A DNA stretch of 55,014 nucleotides from PALSA-1296 sp038322815 (GTDB taxonomy: Bacteria; Bacteroidota; Ignavibacteria; Palsa-1295). The notes beneath the pieces are model-generated. The model ran no database searches. It was not told the origin of the DNA and worked only from the letters and a program-made list of their open reading frames with translations. The position numbers and the translations under genes are program-made. Shown here piece after piece: positions 8,036 to 15,733 of the stretch. The number at the start of each line of letters is the position of its first letter. Positions within the stretch are counted from its first letter, which is position 1. The DNA lies in contig JBBQGG010000012.1 in assembly GCA_038322815.1 (NCBI GenBank), forward strand, positions 1 through 55,014. Direction: 5' to 3'.

Positions 8036-8057
8036 TCGTTAGTCATCAGTCGTTAGT
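8033..8057. repeat. TAGTCGTTAG array, left flank of the four-helix-bundle gene
   Basis: TAGTCGTTAG at 8033-8042 begins two base pairs before the stop of the cyclophilin gene ends and is followed by a second related unit. Its exact reverse complement CTAACGACTA lies at 8441-8450, so the 119-aa ORF is framed by 10-bp inverted repeats. Confidence 0.7.
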
Positions 8058-8063
8058 AAAAAA

Positions 8064-8423
8064 ATGCAAAGCAGATCTTTTAAAGACCTTCAGATTTGGC
8101 AACGGTCAAGGAAATTGGCTGTGAGAATATACTCCATTACAAAATCCTTTCCGAAGGAGGAAATGTTCGGGATGACATCTCAGCTAAGACGAGCAGGTGT
8201 ATCTATACCTTCAAATATAGCAGAAGGACACAGAAGAGGTACGGACAAGGAATTTATTCAATTTTTAAATATAGCAAGAGGCTCTCTTGCTGAAGTTGAA
8301 ACACAGATTATCATTGCAAATGACGTTAAACTTATTGAGGATTCCATAACCGAAGAAATGGTTGTCGAAATCAATGAAATAGGTAAAATGATAAACGTAT
8401 TGATTTCGTCTCTCACAAAATAG
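8064..8423 (+). CDS. Four-helix-bundle protein (23S rRNA intervening-sequence protein family)
   Basis: The 119-aa product matches the family of small four-helix-bundle proteins first seen in rRNA intervening sequences: it opens with SFKDLQIWQRSRKLAVRIY, then FPKEEMFGMTSQLRRAGVSIPSNIAEGHRR (residues 30-59, hallmark SIPSNIAEG), and FLNIARGSLAEVETQIIIA (68-86). Members form pentamers in crystal structures, but no cellular function is established. The gene sits alone between a cyclophilin gene and pta, directly within TAGTCGTTAG-type repeats, with exact 10-bp inverted copies on each side. That arrangement suggests it arrived as a small cassette. Confidence 0.9.
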   Translation: MQSRSFKDLQIWQRSRKLAVRIYSITKSFPKEEMFGMTSQLRRAGVSIPSNIAEGHRRGTDKEFIQFLNIARGSLAEVETQIIIANDVKLIEDSITEEMVVEINEIGKMINVLISSLTK

Positions 8424-8440
8424 CTACTCAATCCCCTCTG

Positions 8441-8450
8441 CTAACGACTA
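8441..8450. repeat. Right inverted copy CTAACGACTA flanking the four-helix-bundle gene
   Basis: This is the exact reverse complement of 8033-8042. Its last base is the A of the pta start codon, so the cassette border abuts the next gene. Confidence 0.65.
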
Positions 8451-9409
8451 TGCAAACTATCGACTATCCCCGTATCCTTCTCGGCGATGCAACAGACGAG
8501 CGGATGCTGCACGCTGCGCGAATTGCAACCGATACTGATCTTGCAACGATCATTCTCATCGGCAATCGTGAAGAAATTCAAAAGGGTGCCTCAGATGCAA
8601 ATGTAGATCTTCAAGGCATAAGTATTTGGTCCTTGGAAACGTGTGATATTCTTGATGAGCTGATAAACAATTATTACGAGACTCGCAAATCGAAAGTGCC
8701 GGATTACGAAACAGCAAAAGCCGAAATTATGAGCGATCATCTTCTCTTCGGTGCGCTTATTGTTAATCATGGCGATGCTAACGGAATGGTTGCCGGTTCG
8801 CTTTCAACTTCAGGTAGTATCATCCGCGCCGGTCTGCGCGGCATAGGTCTCGCCCCCGGCATCCGTTCGCTATCAAGTATGTTCCTGATGAACTTCTCAG
8901 CTCATCACGAATCACGATCCCTCGCTTTCGCCGATTGCGCCGTCATTCCCGATCCCGATGCACATCAACTTGCCGATATCGCGATCTCAACTGCTGCAAC
9001 ATATAATCAGCTTACCGGCAATGAACCTATCGTTGCAATGCTTTCCTATTCTACGAAAGGCAGTGCTTCGAGTGATTCAACAAAAAAGATGATCCTTGCA
9101 ACAGAGATCGTCCGCGAGCGCGAACCGAAATTAATTATTGACGGAGAATTACAATTCGATGCTGCATTCGTCCCAAGTGTTGCCGAGCGCAAAGCGCCGG
9201 ATAGTCCTGTTGGTGGCAATGCGAATGTTTTTATCTTCCCGAATCTCGATGCAGGCAACATCGGCTATAAAATCGTCGAACGCCTTGGCGGCGCACAGGC
9301 TATCGGACCAATCCTTCAAGGCTTAGCCAAACCGATGAACGACCTCTCGCGCGGCTGTACTGTTGAGGATATTGTTACGATGGTAGGTGTGACAGCGTTG
9401 CAAGTATAA
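8450..9409 (+). CDS. pta: Phosphate acetyltransferase (Pta/Ptb family)
   Basis: Phosphotransacetylase interconverts acetyl-CoA plus phosphate with acetyl phosphate plus CoA. The 319-aa length fits the short, single-domain Pta form. The hallmark central region is present: HGDANGMVAGSLSTSG (about residues 112-127) and RAGLRGIGLAPG, then the C-terminal substrate strand GGNANVFIFPNLDAGNIGYK (245-264) and LGGAQAIGPILQGLAKPMNDLSRG. These are typical of Pta rather than of phosphate butyryltransferase, but the two are related and the substrate is not proven. No acetate kinase gene lies beside it. The ATG lies at the very edge of the repeat bordering the preceding cassette. Confidence 0.88.
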   Translation: MQTIDYPRILLGDATDERMLHAARIATDTDLATIILIGNREEIQKGASDANVDLQGISIWSLETCDILDELINNYYETRKSKVPDYETAKAEIMSDHLLFGALIVNHGDANGMVAGSLSTSGSIIRAGLRGIGLAPGIRSLSSMFLMNFSAHHESRSLAFADCAVIPDPDAHQLADIAISTAATYNQLTGNEPIVAMLSYSTKGSASSDSTKKMILATEIVREREPKLIIDGELQFDAAFVPSVAERKAPDSPVGGNANVFIFPNLDAGNIGYKIVERLGGAQAIGPILQGLAKPMNDLSRGCTVEDIVTMVGVTALQV

Positions 9410-9586
9410 CTAAAAACATTTTGCCGCTACTCCTTTTTTTCGTATATTGGATATGAAATGATAGGCACCATGAGAAACCATCACTTCACTTACGCGCCCA
9501 AATAGGGTAATCAAAACACTTTACATAATAAACAAGCCACTGCAACTCATTAAATTTATTACATATAGCTGTGCACACAGCATAGA

Positions 9587-9967
9587 ATGAATATGAAAAT
9601 ACCGGAAGGATACCAGCAAGTAATGCCGTATTTGATCGTAAAAGATGCGGCTGGATTTATGGAATTCATGAAGAATGTGTTTGGCGCGCAGGAAAAATTC
9701 AAGATGATGCGGGATGAAAATCTTATTGCCCATGCCGAAATGAGCATCGGCGATAGCGTCATTATGCTTGCCGATGCTACGGATGCATTTAAGACTCAAC
9801 CTGCCGGAATGTTCGTCTATGTTGCGGATGCCGACGAGACCTACCATAAAGCGTTAGCCGAAGGTGCCACATCTAATATGCTTCCTTCCGATCAGGAATA
9901 CGGAAGAACGTGCGGCGTCTCCGATGCCTTCGGCAATACCTGGTGGCCGACTACTCCTACGGTGTAA
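9587..9967 (+). CDS. VOC-family (glyoxalase/bleomycin-resistance fold) protein, PhnB-like
   Basis: The 126-aa product shows the paired beta-alpha-beta-beta-beta modules of the vicinal oxygen chelate fold: QVMPYLIVKDAAGFMEFMK near the start, IAHAEMSIGDSVIMLADA in the middle, and a second module GMFVYVADADETYHKAL...DAFGNTWW. The pattern is closest to PhnB-like proteins, whose exact reactions are mostly unknown. Two ATGs (9587 and 9593) open the frame; either gives an intact domain. The 177 bp upstream contain only a weak promoter-like TATATTGG near 9443. It converges with the cupin gene at 10095, with a palindromic hairpin between them. Confidence 0.85.
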   Translation: MNMKIPEGYQQVMPYLIVKDAAGFMEFMKNVFGAQEKFKMMRDENLIAHAEMSIGDSVIMLADATDAFKTQPAGMFVYVADADETYHKALAEGATSNMLPSDQEYGRTCGVSDAFGNTWWPTTPTV

Positions 9968-10059
9968 TGTAAAATCAGAAGTGGGAATTGTGCAACTCAA
10001 TTGTTTGAGAATAAAGGAGTTATATAGACTTCAAATGGGATGATGAGATTGGAATTTCA

Positions 10060-10083
10060 TAGGGCGATCTGCCGACCGCCCTA
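10060..10083. repeat. Palindrome between convergent genes (TAGGGCG/CGCCCTA)
   Basis: TAGGGCG (10060-10066) pairs with CGCCCTA (10077-10083) around a 10-nt loop, with imperfect extension by flanking AATT-rich bases. It lies between the convergent VOC and cupin genes. It has no T-run, so it is either a weak bidirectional terminator or a REP-type palindrome. Confidence 0.55.
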
Positions 10084-10094
10084 CGAATTATGAT

Positions 10095-10472
10095 CTATAT
10101 ATGCTTTGCATAGTCGATCATTCCTTGAAAATCCACGACGACTGCAGGCTCATTACCAACTGTCCAGGCATCATGACCTGATGGAAGCAGCGAAACGTCG
10201 CCTGGTTTACAATCGAACTCGCTGCCATCATCCATGACGACATGGAGCGTGCCGGAAACATGATATTGGAAATGCGGAGCTTCGCAGCTATGGGTTTTTG
10301 CGAATGGCTGAACAGATGTTAGCCAGCGCCAGCCGGGTTCGAAAACACCACGGCCGACCGTTGCGCCGCCGACATTGATAAGTTCAAGACGCCCTTTAGG
10401 AAATTCGCGTACTTCGTCCGGTTTGCCGAAAGTTTTTAGTTCAGCTTGTTTAGTATCTGATTGTGTATGCAT
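10095..10472 (-). CDS. Cupin-domain protein
   Basis: The 125-aa product is a single small beta-barrel cupin. Cupin motif 1 is recognisable around HSCEAPHFQYHVSGTLHVVMDDG (residues 62-84), with His at the expected metal positions, and motif 2 as FDCKPGDVSLLPSGHDAWTVG (86-106). Family members range from enzymes to sugar- or metal-sensing proteins, so no reaction is assigned. A TAATTTTG -7 element at 10504-10511 (minus strand) gives it a likely promoter about 30 bp upstream of the ATG. An AraC regulator gene lies upstream in the same direction, separated by 108 bp. Confidence 0.82.
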   Translation of the reverse strand: MHTQSDTKQAELKTFGKPDEVREFPKGRLELINVGGATVGRGVFEPGWRWLTSVQPFAKTHSCEAPHFQYHVSGTLHVVMDDGSEFDCKPGDVSLLPSGHDAWTVGNEPAVVVDFQGMIDYAKHI

Positions 10473-10503
10473 ATTGTTTAATAATTAAGTGAATTAACAG
10501 ATG

Positions 10504-10511
10504 CAAAATTA
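10504..10511 (-). promoter_or_regulatory. Promoter -7 element for the cupin gene
   Basis: The minus strand reads TAATTTTG, matching TAnnTTTG. A TTG at the proper -33 distance is not seen. The predicted start near 10498 gives a leader of about 26 nt. Confidence 0.45.
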
Positions 10512-10580
10512 CCGGATTTATAGGGCGAAAACTTGTAAAAAAGACGGTACTTTATGTAAGAATGGGAACAAGACGATTAT

Positions 10581-11480
10581 TTATAACGTCTTTCGGAGTT
10601 CTGCCGGCGTTAAGCCTGTACGTTTCTTGATAAAATGAGAGAAATGGGATTGATCACCGAATAGAAGTTCATGAGCAATTTCATTAATGGTTTTATCTGT
10701 AGAGCGAAGCAATGCCTTTGCTTCTAAGAAAAGTATATCATGGATGATCTCAAGCGGCGATCTTCCTGTAGATGAACTTACAACATCCGATAGATGCCTG
10801 GAGGAAATATTGAGCATCTTTGCATAAGCCCAAACATTACGCTGATCTGCAAAATGTTTTTCAACTAAATGCTTGAACTGCGTTGCCAATTGATCGGAAC
10901 GGGAAGAATTTTGAATCAATCTTCTTACACTGCGTTGATAAATTTCGCGGACGCGATGAAGTAAGATAAGAATATAATTTCGAAGGACAAAATCTTTTTC
11001 CGGAGAAAATCTTACATATTCAGAGAGTATATCTTTGAAAGCTTGCTGAATTAAAAGACTTTCGTCATTGGAAACATTCATAATATGCTCCGCGTCAAAT
11101 TCAAGAAAAGGAAATTCTTTTCCAATCGGTCCAGAGAGAAGCGGTTGAATAAATTCCGTTTTGAAATGAATACAATAGCCGGTGCAGTTACGAATATGAT
11201 CCGAGGCATAGAGCATATTTTCCGGTACGATGACAAGATCATTTGGCAACAGCCGGCGATGATCGGTATTGAGCTTTACATCATGCTCGCCGCCAAGCAG
11301 AATATATATCAGATTGAATTGCCGCCTAAGAGCAGGGATGGTCTCGCAATTCTTATGCTTATCTTCAAGAGTGCCGGGCATCACCATCATATTAATATCG
11401 TATGGCTTATCGTCAAGATTGACGACGCGCTCGAACTTTGCAATTGTTTCGATGGTAAGGATATTTTTCGACAGCTTCAT
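10581..11480 (-). CDS. AraC-family transcriptional regulator
   Basis: The product has an N-terminal cupin-like ligand domain (FNLIYILLGGEHDVKLN, LLPNDLVIVPEN) and a C-terminal AraC-type double helix-turn-helix (WAYAKMLNISSRHLSDVVSSSTGRSP, then INEIAHELLFGDQSHFSHFIKKRTGLTP). I start it at 11480 (MKLSKNILTIET), giving 299 aa. An upstream in-frame ATG at 11519 would add 13 residues encoded by a TGACGAA-type repeat, which looks like repeat DNA. It probably activates a nearby or distant operon on binding a small ligand; the cupin gene downstream is one possible target. Confidence 0.85.
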   Translation of the reverse strand: MKLSKNILTIETIAKFERVVNLDDKPYDINMMVMPGTLEDKHKNCETIPALRRQFNLIYILLGGEHDVKLNTDHRRLLPNDLVIVPENMLYASDHIRNCTGYCIHFKTEFIQPLLSGPIGKEFPFLEFDAEHIMNVSNDESLLIQQAFKDILSEYVRFSPEKDFVLRNYILILLHRVREIYQRSVRRLIQNSSRSDQLATQFKHLVEKHFADQRNVWAYAKMLNISSRHLSDVVSSSTGRSPLEIIHDILFLEAKALLRSTDKTINEIAHELLFGDQSHFSHFIKKRTGLTPAELRKTL

Positions 11481-11491
11481 GGATTTATAAC

Positions 11492-11560
11492 AATAGAAAC
11501 GTCTCTCGTCGTTCGTCATTCACACATCGTCTTTTTTTTGACGAATGACGATTACCGATA
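11492..11560. repeat. Short repeat array, TGACGAA/TTCGTCA units
   Basis: Words such as CGTCGTTCGTCATTC on the left and GACGAATGACGATT on the right are mirror complements around a T-run, so the block forms an imperfect palindrome between the divergent AraC and surE genes. A related TCGTCATTCGTAGTTCGTCA array is at 17012-17045. Confidence 0.55.
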
Positions 11561-11578
11561 GACCAACGGCGATTCCCG

Positions 11579-11586
11579 TATTTTTG
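11579..11586 (+). promoter_or_regulatory. Promoter -7 element giving a near-leaderless surE mRNA
   Basis: TATTTTTG matches TAnnTTTG and ends five bases before the surE ATG at 11592, so transcription should start at or next to the start codon. No TTG at the ideal -33 spacing is present. Confidence 0.5.
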
Positions 11587-11591
11587 CAATA

Positions 11592-12368
11592 ATGAATATA
11601 CTTGTGACTAATGATGACGGCATAAATTCGGCAGGGATCTATGCTCTTGTAAAAGCTTTAAGGGAAATCGGAAATGTAATCGTCATGGCTCCGCTCGGTG
11701 AGCAATCGGCTGTGGGTCATGCCTTGACCGTTAGCCTGCCACTTCGCGTTACGGAGTTTCATAAAGATGGAGATTTCTTCGGCTTTGCAGTAAGCGGCAC
11801 TCCTGCTGATTGTGTGAAACTTGCATTGCGGACATTCCTTGCAGAAAAGAATCTTCCGATACCTGATATTGTCGTGAGTGGTATTAATCACGGAAGGAAT
11901 ACAGCAGTGAATGTAATTTATTCCGGAACAGTAAGTGCGGCGACTGAAGCGACAGTACTCGATGTTCCAGCTTTTGCAATTTCGCTGACAAGTTATCATC
12001 CGAAGGCGGATTTTTCCGTCGCTGCAAATTTTGCGAAACGATTTGCGCCGTATGTTGTGGGATCAGGTTTGCCAAAAGGTACATTGCTTAATGTCAATGT
12101 TCCGGCATGTAAAGAAAATGAACTTGAAGGGATCAGTTACACTCGTCAAGGGAAATCATATTGGAATGATATGTTCGAACGGCGTCTTGATCCGCAAGAA
12201 CGACCTTATTATTGGCTGAAAGGACATTATATTTTAGAAGATAAAGATGAAGATATTGATGACATTGCCATCCGTCAAAATAAGATCAGCATTTCGCCGA
12301 TTCATTACGACTTGACCAACTATGAATTTTTAGATGAGATGCGAAAGGATTGGAAAAAAGATTTTTAA
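11592..12368 (+). CDS. surE: 5'/3'-nucleotidase SurE
   Basis: SurE is a metal-dependent phosphatase that removes phosphate from nucleoside 5'- and 3'-monophosphates and short polyphosphates, in a stationary-phase stress role. The 258-aa product begins with the hallmark MNILVTNDDGINSAGI, whose Asp8 and Asp9 bind the metal. It then has GEQSAVGHALTVS, SGTPADCVKLAL and the catalytic SGINHGRN (about 94-101) with YSGTVSAATEA. The length is normal for the family. In many bacteria surE sits beside pcm and nlpD; neither is here, and the next gene on the same strand is ftsX. Confidence 0.95.
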   Translation: MNILVTNDDGINSAGIYALVKALREIGNVIVMAPLGEQSAVGHALTVSLPLRVTEFHKDGDFFGFAVSGTPADCVKLALRTFLAEKNLPIPDIVVSGINHGRNTAVNVIYSGTVSAATEATVLDVPAFAISLTSYHPKADFSVAANFAKRFAPYVVGSGLPKGTLLNVNVPACKENELEGISYTRQGKSYWNDMFERRLDPQERPYYWLKGHYILEDKDEDIDDIAIRQNKISISPIHYDLTNYEFLDEMRKDWKKDF

Positions 12369-12375
12369 TTATATT

Positions 12376-12496
12376 TGTCATTGCAAGAAGGGTTTCAGCC
12401 CGCCGAAGCAATCCTCTAAGATTATGAACGATCTAACATTCCATAATACCTTTGGGGATTGCTTCGTCGTCGCTTCGCGACTCCTCGCAAGAACAC
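12376..12496. repeat. Palindromic intergenic repeat, copy B
   Basis: The element begins TGTCATTGCAAGAAGG and ends with the complementary CTCCTCGCAAGAACAC, with internal CCGAAGCAATCC facing GGGGATTGCTTCG. It is homologous to copy A at 5742-5865. It fills the gap between surE and ftsX, and an ATG inside it (12452) creates a false N-terminal extension of ftsX. Confidence 0.75.
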
Positions 12497-12508
12497 TTTT
12501 TTAAAAGC

Positions 12509-13378
12509 ATGACCTTAGTAATTAAAGAAGCACTAGCAGCCTTACGCCGCACGCCTATTATGAGCGTGATGACAGCGATCGTCATTGCCGTTAGTCTTGC
12601 GATCTGTGGAATTTTTGCCATGCTCACGAAACGCGCTAATGATTCACTTGAGGAATTTCGTGCAAAACTTATTATCGAAACATTCTTCAATCCATCAGTT
12701 ACAAGCGACGAAGCACTACAAGTGACCAATGATATAATAAAACCTATCGTTGGAATTACCTCACTCAAAACTATTTCAAAAGAAGAAGCGCTGGAGGAAT
12801 ATGTAAAAACCTCCGGCGAAGATGTAGAAAAAATATTAGGATATAATCCACTTCCGGCAAGTGTCCGAATGACATTTGATAATGTAACTTCTATTAAAGC
12901 GAAAGCTATTCGTACTCAACTTCTGGCAGTTCAGAGTATGAAGGATGTACTCTACGATGAGAAGTCACTCATTGCATTTGAAAAAAGATCGCAGACATTA
13001 TATCTTCTCGCAGTAGCACTCGGCGGAGCGTTACTCTTAATATCACTCACTATTGTTATCAGCACTATTCGTCTCGCTATCGAAGCGCGGCGCGATGCCA
13101 TCCATGCTATGCAGCTGCTTGGTGCGGGGCGAATGACGATCATTCTTCCTTACATGATCGAAGGTGGATTCGCTGGGTTCATCGGAGGTTTGCTCGCCGG
13201 AGGATTGATGTTACTTTTCCATTTTTTTGTTATCCCTGCAATTGCATCCGATCTTTCGACAAATATTTCTGGGATAAAAGATTATTCCATTCTTTTCGGA
13301 TCGGGAGCCATTCTTGGTTTAATAATTGGAGTGATCGGAAGTTTTATGGCAGTCTGGCGGAGTTCGCGAATTGTCTGA
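12509..13378 (+). CDS. ftsX: FtsX-type cell-division ABC transporter permease
   Basis: FtsX is the membrane partner of the ATPase FtsE and relays division signals to cell-wall hydrolases. From the ATG at 12509 the protein has 289 aa. It has a short cytoplasmic start (VIKEALAALRRTP), TM1 near residues 17-38, an extracellular domain with the FtsX-like SVRMTFDNVTS and three further TM segments at the C-terminus (YLLAVALGGALLLISLT, then the GGFAGFIGGLLAGG region, then LFGSGAILGLIIGVIGS). The longer frame from 12452 begins inside a palindromic repeat and is rejected. No ftsE is adjacent, which is unusual because ftsE-ftsX are usually one operon. Confidence 0.85.
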   Translation: MTLVIKEALAALRRTPIMSVMTAIVIAVSLAICGIFAMLTKRANDSLEEFRAKLIIETFFNPSVTSDEALQVTNDIIKPIVGITSLKTISKEEALEEYVKTSGEDVEKILGYNPLPASVRMTFDNVTSIKAKAIRTQLLAVQSMKDVLYDEKSLIAFEKRSQTLYLLAVALGGALLLISLTIVISTIRLAIEARRDAIHAMQLLGAGRMTIILPYMIEGGFAGFIGGLLAGGLMLLFHFFVIPAIASDLSTNISGIKDYSILFGSGAILGLIIGVIGSFMAVWRSSRIV

Positions 13379-13403
13379 ACATAGTGAATCCCCGTTCAGA
13401 CAA
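13371..13403. repeat. Stem-loop over the ftsX stop codon
   Basis: TTGTCTGAAC (13371-13380) and GTTCAGACAA (13394-13403) form a perfect 10-bp stem around a 13-nt loop, covering the ftsX stop codon. There is no T-run. It may slow transcription or protect the 3' end before the sdh promoter. Confidence 0.6.
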
Positions 13404-13415
13404 GCTGAATCTTCG

Positions 13416-13423
13416 TAAATTTG
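13416..13423 (+). promoter_or_regulatory. Promoter -7 element for sdhC-sdhD
   Basis: TAAATTTG matches TAnnTTTG and ends 20 bases before the sdhC ATG, so the leader is about 14 nt. The -33 position is poor (TTC rather than TTG). Confidence 0.45.
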
Positions 13424-13443
13424 CAGAATAGATTTTATTACTT

Positions 13444-13854
13444 ATGGCATATATACCAAATAGAGAGCCTATCGGAGCCTGGACGCGGATCACACTGGCA
13501 TACAAACGCCACTCCGGTTCTTGGGCTTATATCCTGCATCGCATCACCGGCATCGGGTTGACGGTCTATCTTTTCGTCCATATTTGGGCGCTCAGTTCCT
13601 TAACAAAAGGTCATGCTGCCTTTGCCGAAGAGATGAAAACTTTTACGACAATGCCATTCAAAATAATTGAATGGCTTTTGGGATTGCTCGTAATGTTTCA
13701 TGCTTTTAACGGAATTCGCATTGCCGTCGTTGATCTTGGCAACGGAGCACGCTACCAGAAAAAACTGCTTGCTGCAGTATATATTGTTGGTATCGGATTA
13801 GTGCTCATGATGTTTTATCTCATTTTCCAAAACGATCTTTTTGCGTCAAAATAA
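13444..13854 (+). CDS. sdhC: Succinate dehydrogenase, cytochrome b556 subunit
   Basis: This 136-aa membrane protein is the first heme/quinone-binding anchor of succinate dehydrogenase (complex II). It has the family signature HRITGIGLTVYLFVHIWAL (residues 30-48), whose His residues bind heme and whose first helix lines the quinone site. Two further helices follow: IIEWLLGLLVMFHAFNGIR (with the second conserved His) and the C-terminal VYIVGIGLVLMMFYLIF. The stop codon is 5 bp before sdhD, so they are co-transcribed. The flavoprotein and iron-sulfur genes sdhA and sdhB do not follow, so the catalytic subunits must be encoded elsewhere. Confidence 0.9.
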   Translation: MAYIPNREPIGAWTRITLAYKRHSGSWAYILHRITGIGLTVYLFVHIWALSSLTKGHAAFAEEMKTFTTMPFKIIEWLLGLLVMFHAFNGIRIAVVDLGNGARYQKKLLAAVYIVGIGLVLMMFYLIFQNDLFASK

Positions 13855-13859
13855 ATTTT

Positions 13860-14249
13860 ATGGTAAAGAAAACTGACGACCATCTTCGCAGCTACGCACG
13901 AGGCAGAAAATCCGGCGCTCCGGCTTGGATGCTTCAGCGCATTACAGGTTTGGCACTTGTGATCCTGACCGTAGGTCATTATATTCTCATGCACTACACT
14001 CCGCAAAGCGGTCATGACTATGACTGGACAGCAAGCAGATTATCCTCGCCGATCTTCAAAGGCATGTACCTTGGCTTCATCACGATAGGTATGTATCATG
14101 GTTTGCAAGGCTGCTGGAATGTTGTACGTGATTTTAAACTTCGTAAATGGCTGACCTACACGATCTTCGGAGCGTTACTTGTAACCGGAATAATCTTCGT
14201 CGGCATTGGCTGGAACACGATGCTAACCTTCGATCCGAATAAGCCGTAA
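13860..14249 (+). CDS. sdhD: Succinate dehydrogenase, hydrophobic membrane anchor
   Basis: The 129-aa product is the second complex II anchor. It has PAWMLQRITGLALVILTVGHYILMH (residues 21-45), a typical first helix with the RITG signature and heme His, then MYLGFITIGMYHGLQGCWNVV and a last helix WLTYTIFGALLVTGIIFVGIGW. It starts 5 bp after sdhC in the same promoter unit. Together the two genes make a complete cytochrome b anchor of the two-subunit type, but no sdhAB is within reach: the next gene encodes a DnaJ-like chaperone. Confidence 0.87.
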   Translation: MVKKTDDHLRSYARGRKSGAPAWMLQRITGLALVILTVGHYILMHYTPQSGHDYDWTASRLSSPIFKGMYLGFITIGMYHGLQGCWNVVRDFKLRKWLTYTIFGALLVTGIIFVGIGWNTMLTFDPNKP

Positions 14250-14302
14250 AAAAGAATTTTACCCTTCCCCTTTTTTGATGTTGAACTTCATCCAATAATT
14301 AA

Positions 14303-15205
14303 ATGGATTTTGTTGATTATTATAAAGTTTTAGGTTTAGAGAAGTCTGCTTCGGCAGAGGACATCAAAAAAGCTTATCGAAAACTTGCCCGAAAACATCA
14401 TCCTGATCTTAATCCAAACGATACGAATGCAAAGCAGCTTTTCCAACAAATCAACGAAGCAAATGAAGTTTTAAGCGATCCGGAAAAACGAAAGAAATAC
14501 GATTCCTACGGAAAAGATTGGAAACATGCTGAGGAATTCGAGAAGGCACGAAGTTCACAAGGACAATCAACATCACAAGGATCACCATACGAGAATTTTT
14601 CCTATTCCGGATCAGGAGAAGATTTTTCAGATTTCTTTTCTTCGATGTTTGGTAATCAAGGACCAAGACAAGCCAGACAGCCTGTTGCCTTTAAAGGCAG
14701 TGATCATAATGCCGAGTTGCATCTAAACTTAAAAGATGTTTATCAAACCCATAAACAAACCGTTACGGTAAATGGTAAAACTTTGAGCATCACTATTCCT
14801 GCAGGAATTGAAAACGGTCAGTCGTTGAAAATCGCAGGACAAGGCGGGCAAGGCTCAAACGGTGGTCCTGCCGGTGACTTATATATTACCATTTCCATTG
14901 CATCCGATCCGGTTTTTAAGAAAAAGGGCAATGACCTTCATCGAACAATAGATCTCGATCTTTATACTGCGCTATTAGGTGGCGAAGTTTTAGTTGAAAC
15001 GATGAAAGGGAAAGTAAATCTCAAGATCAAACCGGAAACTCAAAACGGCACTCAGGTAAAATTAGCAGGCATGGGATTTCCTGTCTATAAAAAAGATGGG
15101 CAGTTCGGCGACCTTTTTGTAAAATATGAGATCAAAATTCCGTCAAATCTCTCAGAGAAAGAAAAAGAATTGTTGAAAGAACTTCAATCATTGCGATCAC
15201 ATTAA
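14303..15205 (+). CDS. cbpA: DnaJ-like co-chaperone, CbpA type
   Basis: The 300-aa protein has an N-terminal J-domain with DYYKVLGL and the HPD triad (residues 33-35) in ARKHHPDLNPND, which stimulates the DnaK ATPase. A Gly/Ser/Phe-rich linker (SGSGEDFSDFFSSMFG) and two C-terminal substrate-binding beta domains follow (LTIPAG-like SITIPAGIENGQSLKIAGQG; LGGEVLVETMKGKVNLKI). The zinc-finger CxxCxGxG repeats of true DnaJ are absent, which identifies the CbpA class. The downstream gene encodes a CbpM-like modulator, a normal CbpA partner, supporting the assignment. Confidence 0.92.
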   Translation: MDFVDYYKVLGLEKSASAEDIKKAYRKLARKHHPDLNPNDTNAKQLFQQINEANEVLSDPEKRKKYDSYGKDWKHAEEFEKARSSQGQSTSQGSPYENFSYSGSGEDFSDFFSSMFGNQGPRQARQPVAFKGSDHNAELHLNLKDVYQTHKQTVTVNGKTLSITIPAGIENGQSLKIAGQGGQGSNGGPAGDLYITISIASDPVFKKKGNDLHRTIDLDLYTALLGGEVLVETMKGKVNLKIKPETQNGTQVKLAGMGFPVYKKDGQFGDLFVKYEIKIPSNLSEKEKELLKELQSLRSH

Positions 15206-15216
15206 CAATCATTGCC

Positions 15217-15516
15217 ATGAATGACAAAGAACTTATACCCATCGAACTGTTAAGTGAAAATTTGCATATCGAAACGTCGTTTATTGGCTCATTGCAAGAA
15301 TACGGTCTGATTCAGATAACGACGATCGATCGGATTTCTTACATCACTTCAGAGCAGGTCGCAGATATCGAACGACTTGCCAGATTTCGTTATGAAATGG
15401 ATGTAAACCTTGAAGGCATCGAAGCAATATCACATATTCTACAAAGGATTCAATCGCTACAAAATGAAATTACTTCGCTGAAGAACCAGTTGCGTTTTTA
15501 CGGCGAGAATCTTTAG
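15217..15516 (+). CDS. cbpM: Chaperone modulator CbpM
   Basis: CbpM binds the J-domain of CbpA and inhibits it. The 99-aa product is an all-helical MerR-like fold: IPIELLSENLHIETSFIGSLQEYGLI at the start, the conserved ARFRYEMDVNLEGIEAI in the middle, and a C-terminal coiled coil (QRIQSLQNEITSLKNQL). It follows cbpA by 11 bp. Its last 4 bases overlap the end of the convergent copZ-like gene. Confidence 0.88.
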   Translation: MNDKELIPIELLSENLHIETSFIGSLQEYGLIQITTIDRISYITSEQVADIERLARFRYEMDVNLEGIEAISHILQRIQSLQNEITSLKNQLRFYGENL

Positions 15517-15731
15517 TTGGTCGAATCACCTATTAGATAACCTGCATCTCGAACAGCATTATTCAATTCTTCAATAGAGGTTTCCTTCTCATCAAATTGT
15601 ATCGTCGCAGAATTTTCAGGTAGACTCACATCTGCTTCTTTCACCCCTGCTAGTCGCTTCAAGGCATTGGTCACAGTTCGGACACAGCCATTGCAATGCA
15701 TTCCTATTACATATAATTTTGCGGACTCCAT
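15513..15731 (-). CDS. copZ: Heavy-metal-associated (CopZ-like) copper chaperone
   Basis: The 72-aa protein is a single HMA domain with the metal-binding motif GMHCNGC (Cys13 and Cys16) and the betaalphabetabetaalphabeta pattern YVIG...VRTVTNALKRLAGVKEADVSL...ATIQFDEK. Such domains carry Cu(I) to P-type ATPases. No copper ATPase gene is here; the gene starts 2 bp after the nuoD stop, on the same strand, and so appears to be carried on the nuoCD transcript. Its last codons overlap cbpM tail-to-tail. The symbol is by family, not by proven function. Confidence 0.85.
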   Translation of the reverse strand: MESAKLYVIGMHCNGCVRTVTNALKRLAGVKEADVSLPENSATIQFDEKETSIEELNNAVRDAGYLIGDSTN

Positions 15732-15733
15732 AA

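Noticed and set aside
10060..10083. Terminator call for the palindrome between VOC and cupin genes
   Set aside because: The stem is good but no T-run follows on either strand, so I listed it as a palindrome rather than a terminator.
11481..11519. Longer N-terminus for the AraC regulator
   Set aside because: The 13 extra residues are encoded by a TGACGAA-type repeat; the start at 11480 fits the domain.
12452..12508. Longer N-terminus for ftsX
   Set aside because: These 19 codons lie in a palindromic repeat; the ATG at 12509 gives a normal FtsX start.
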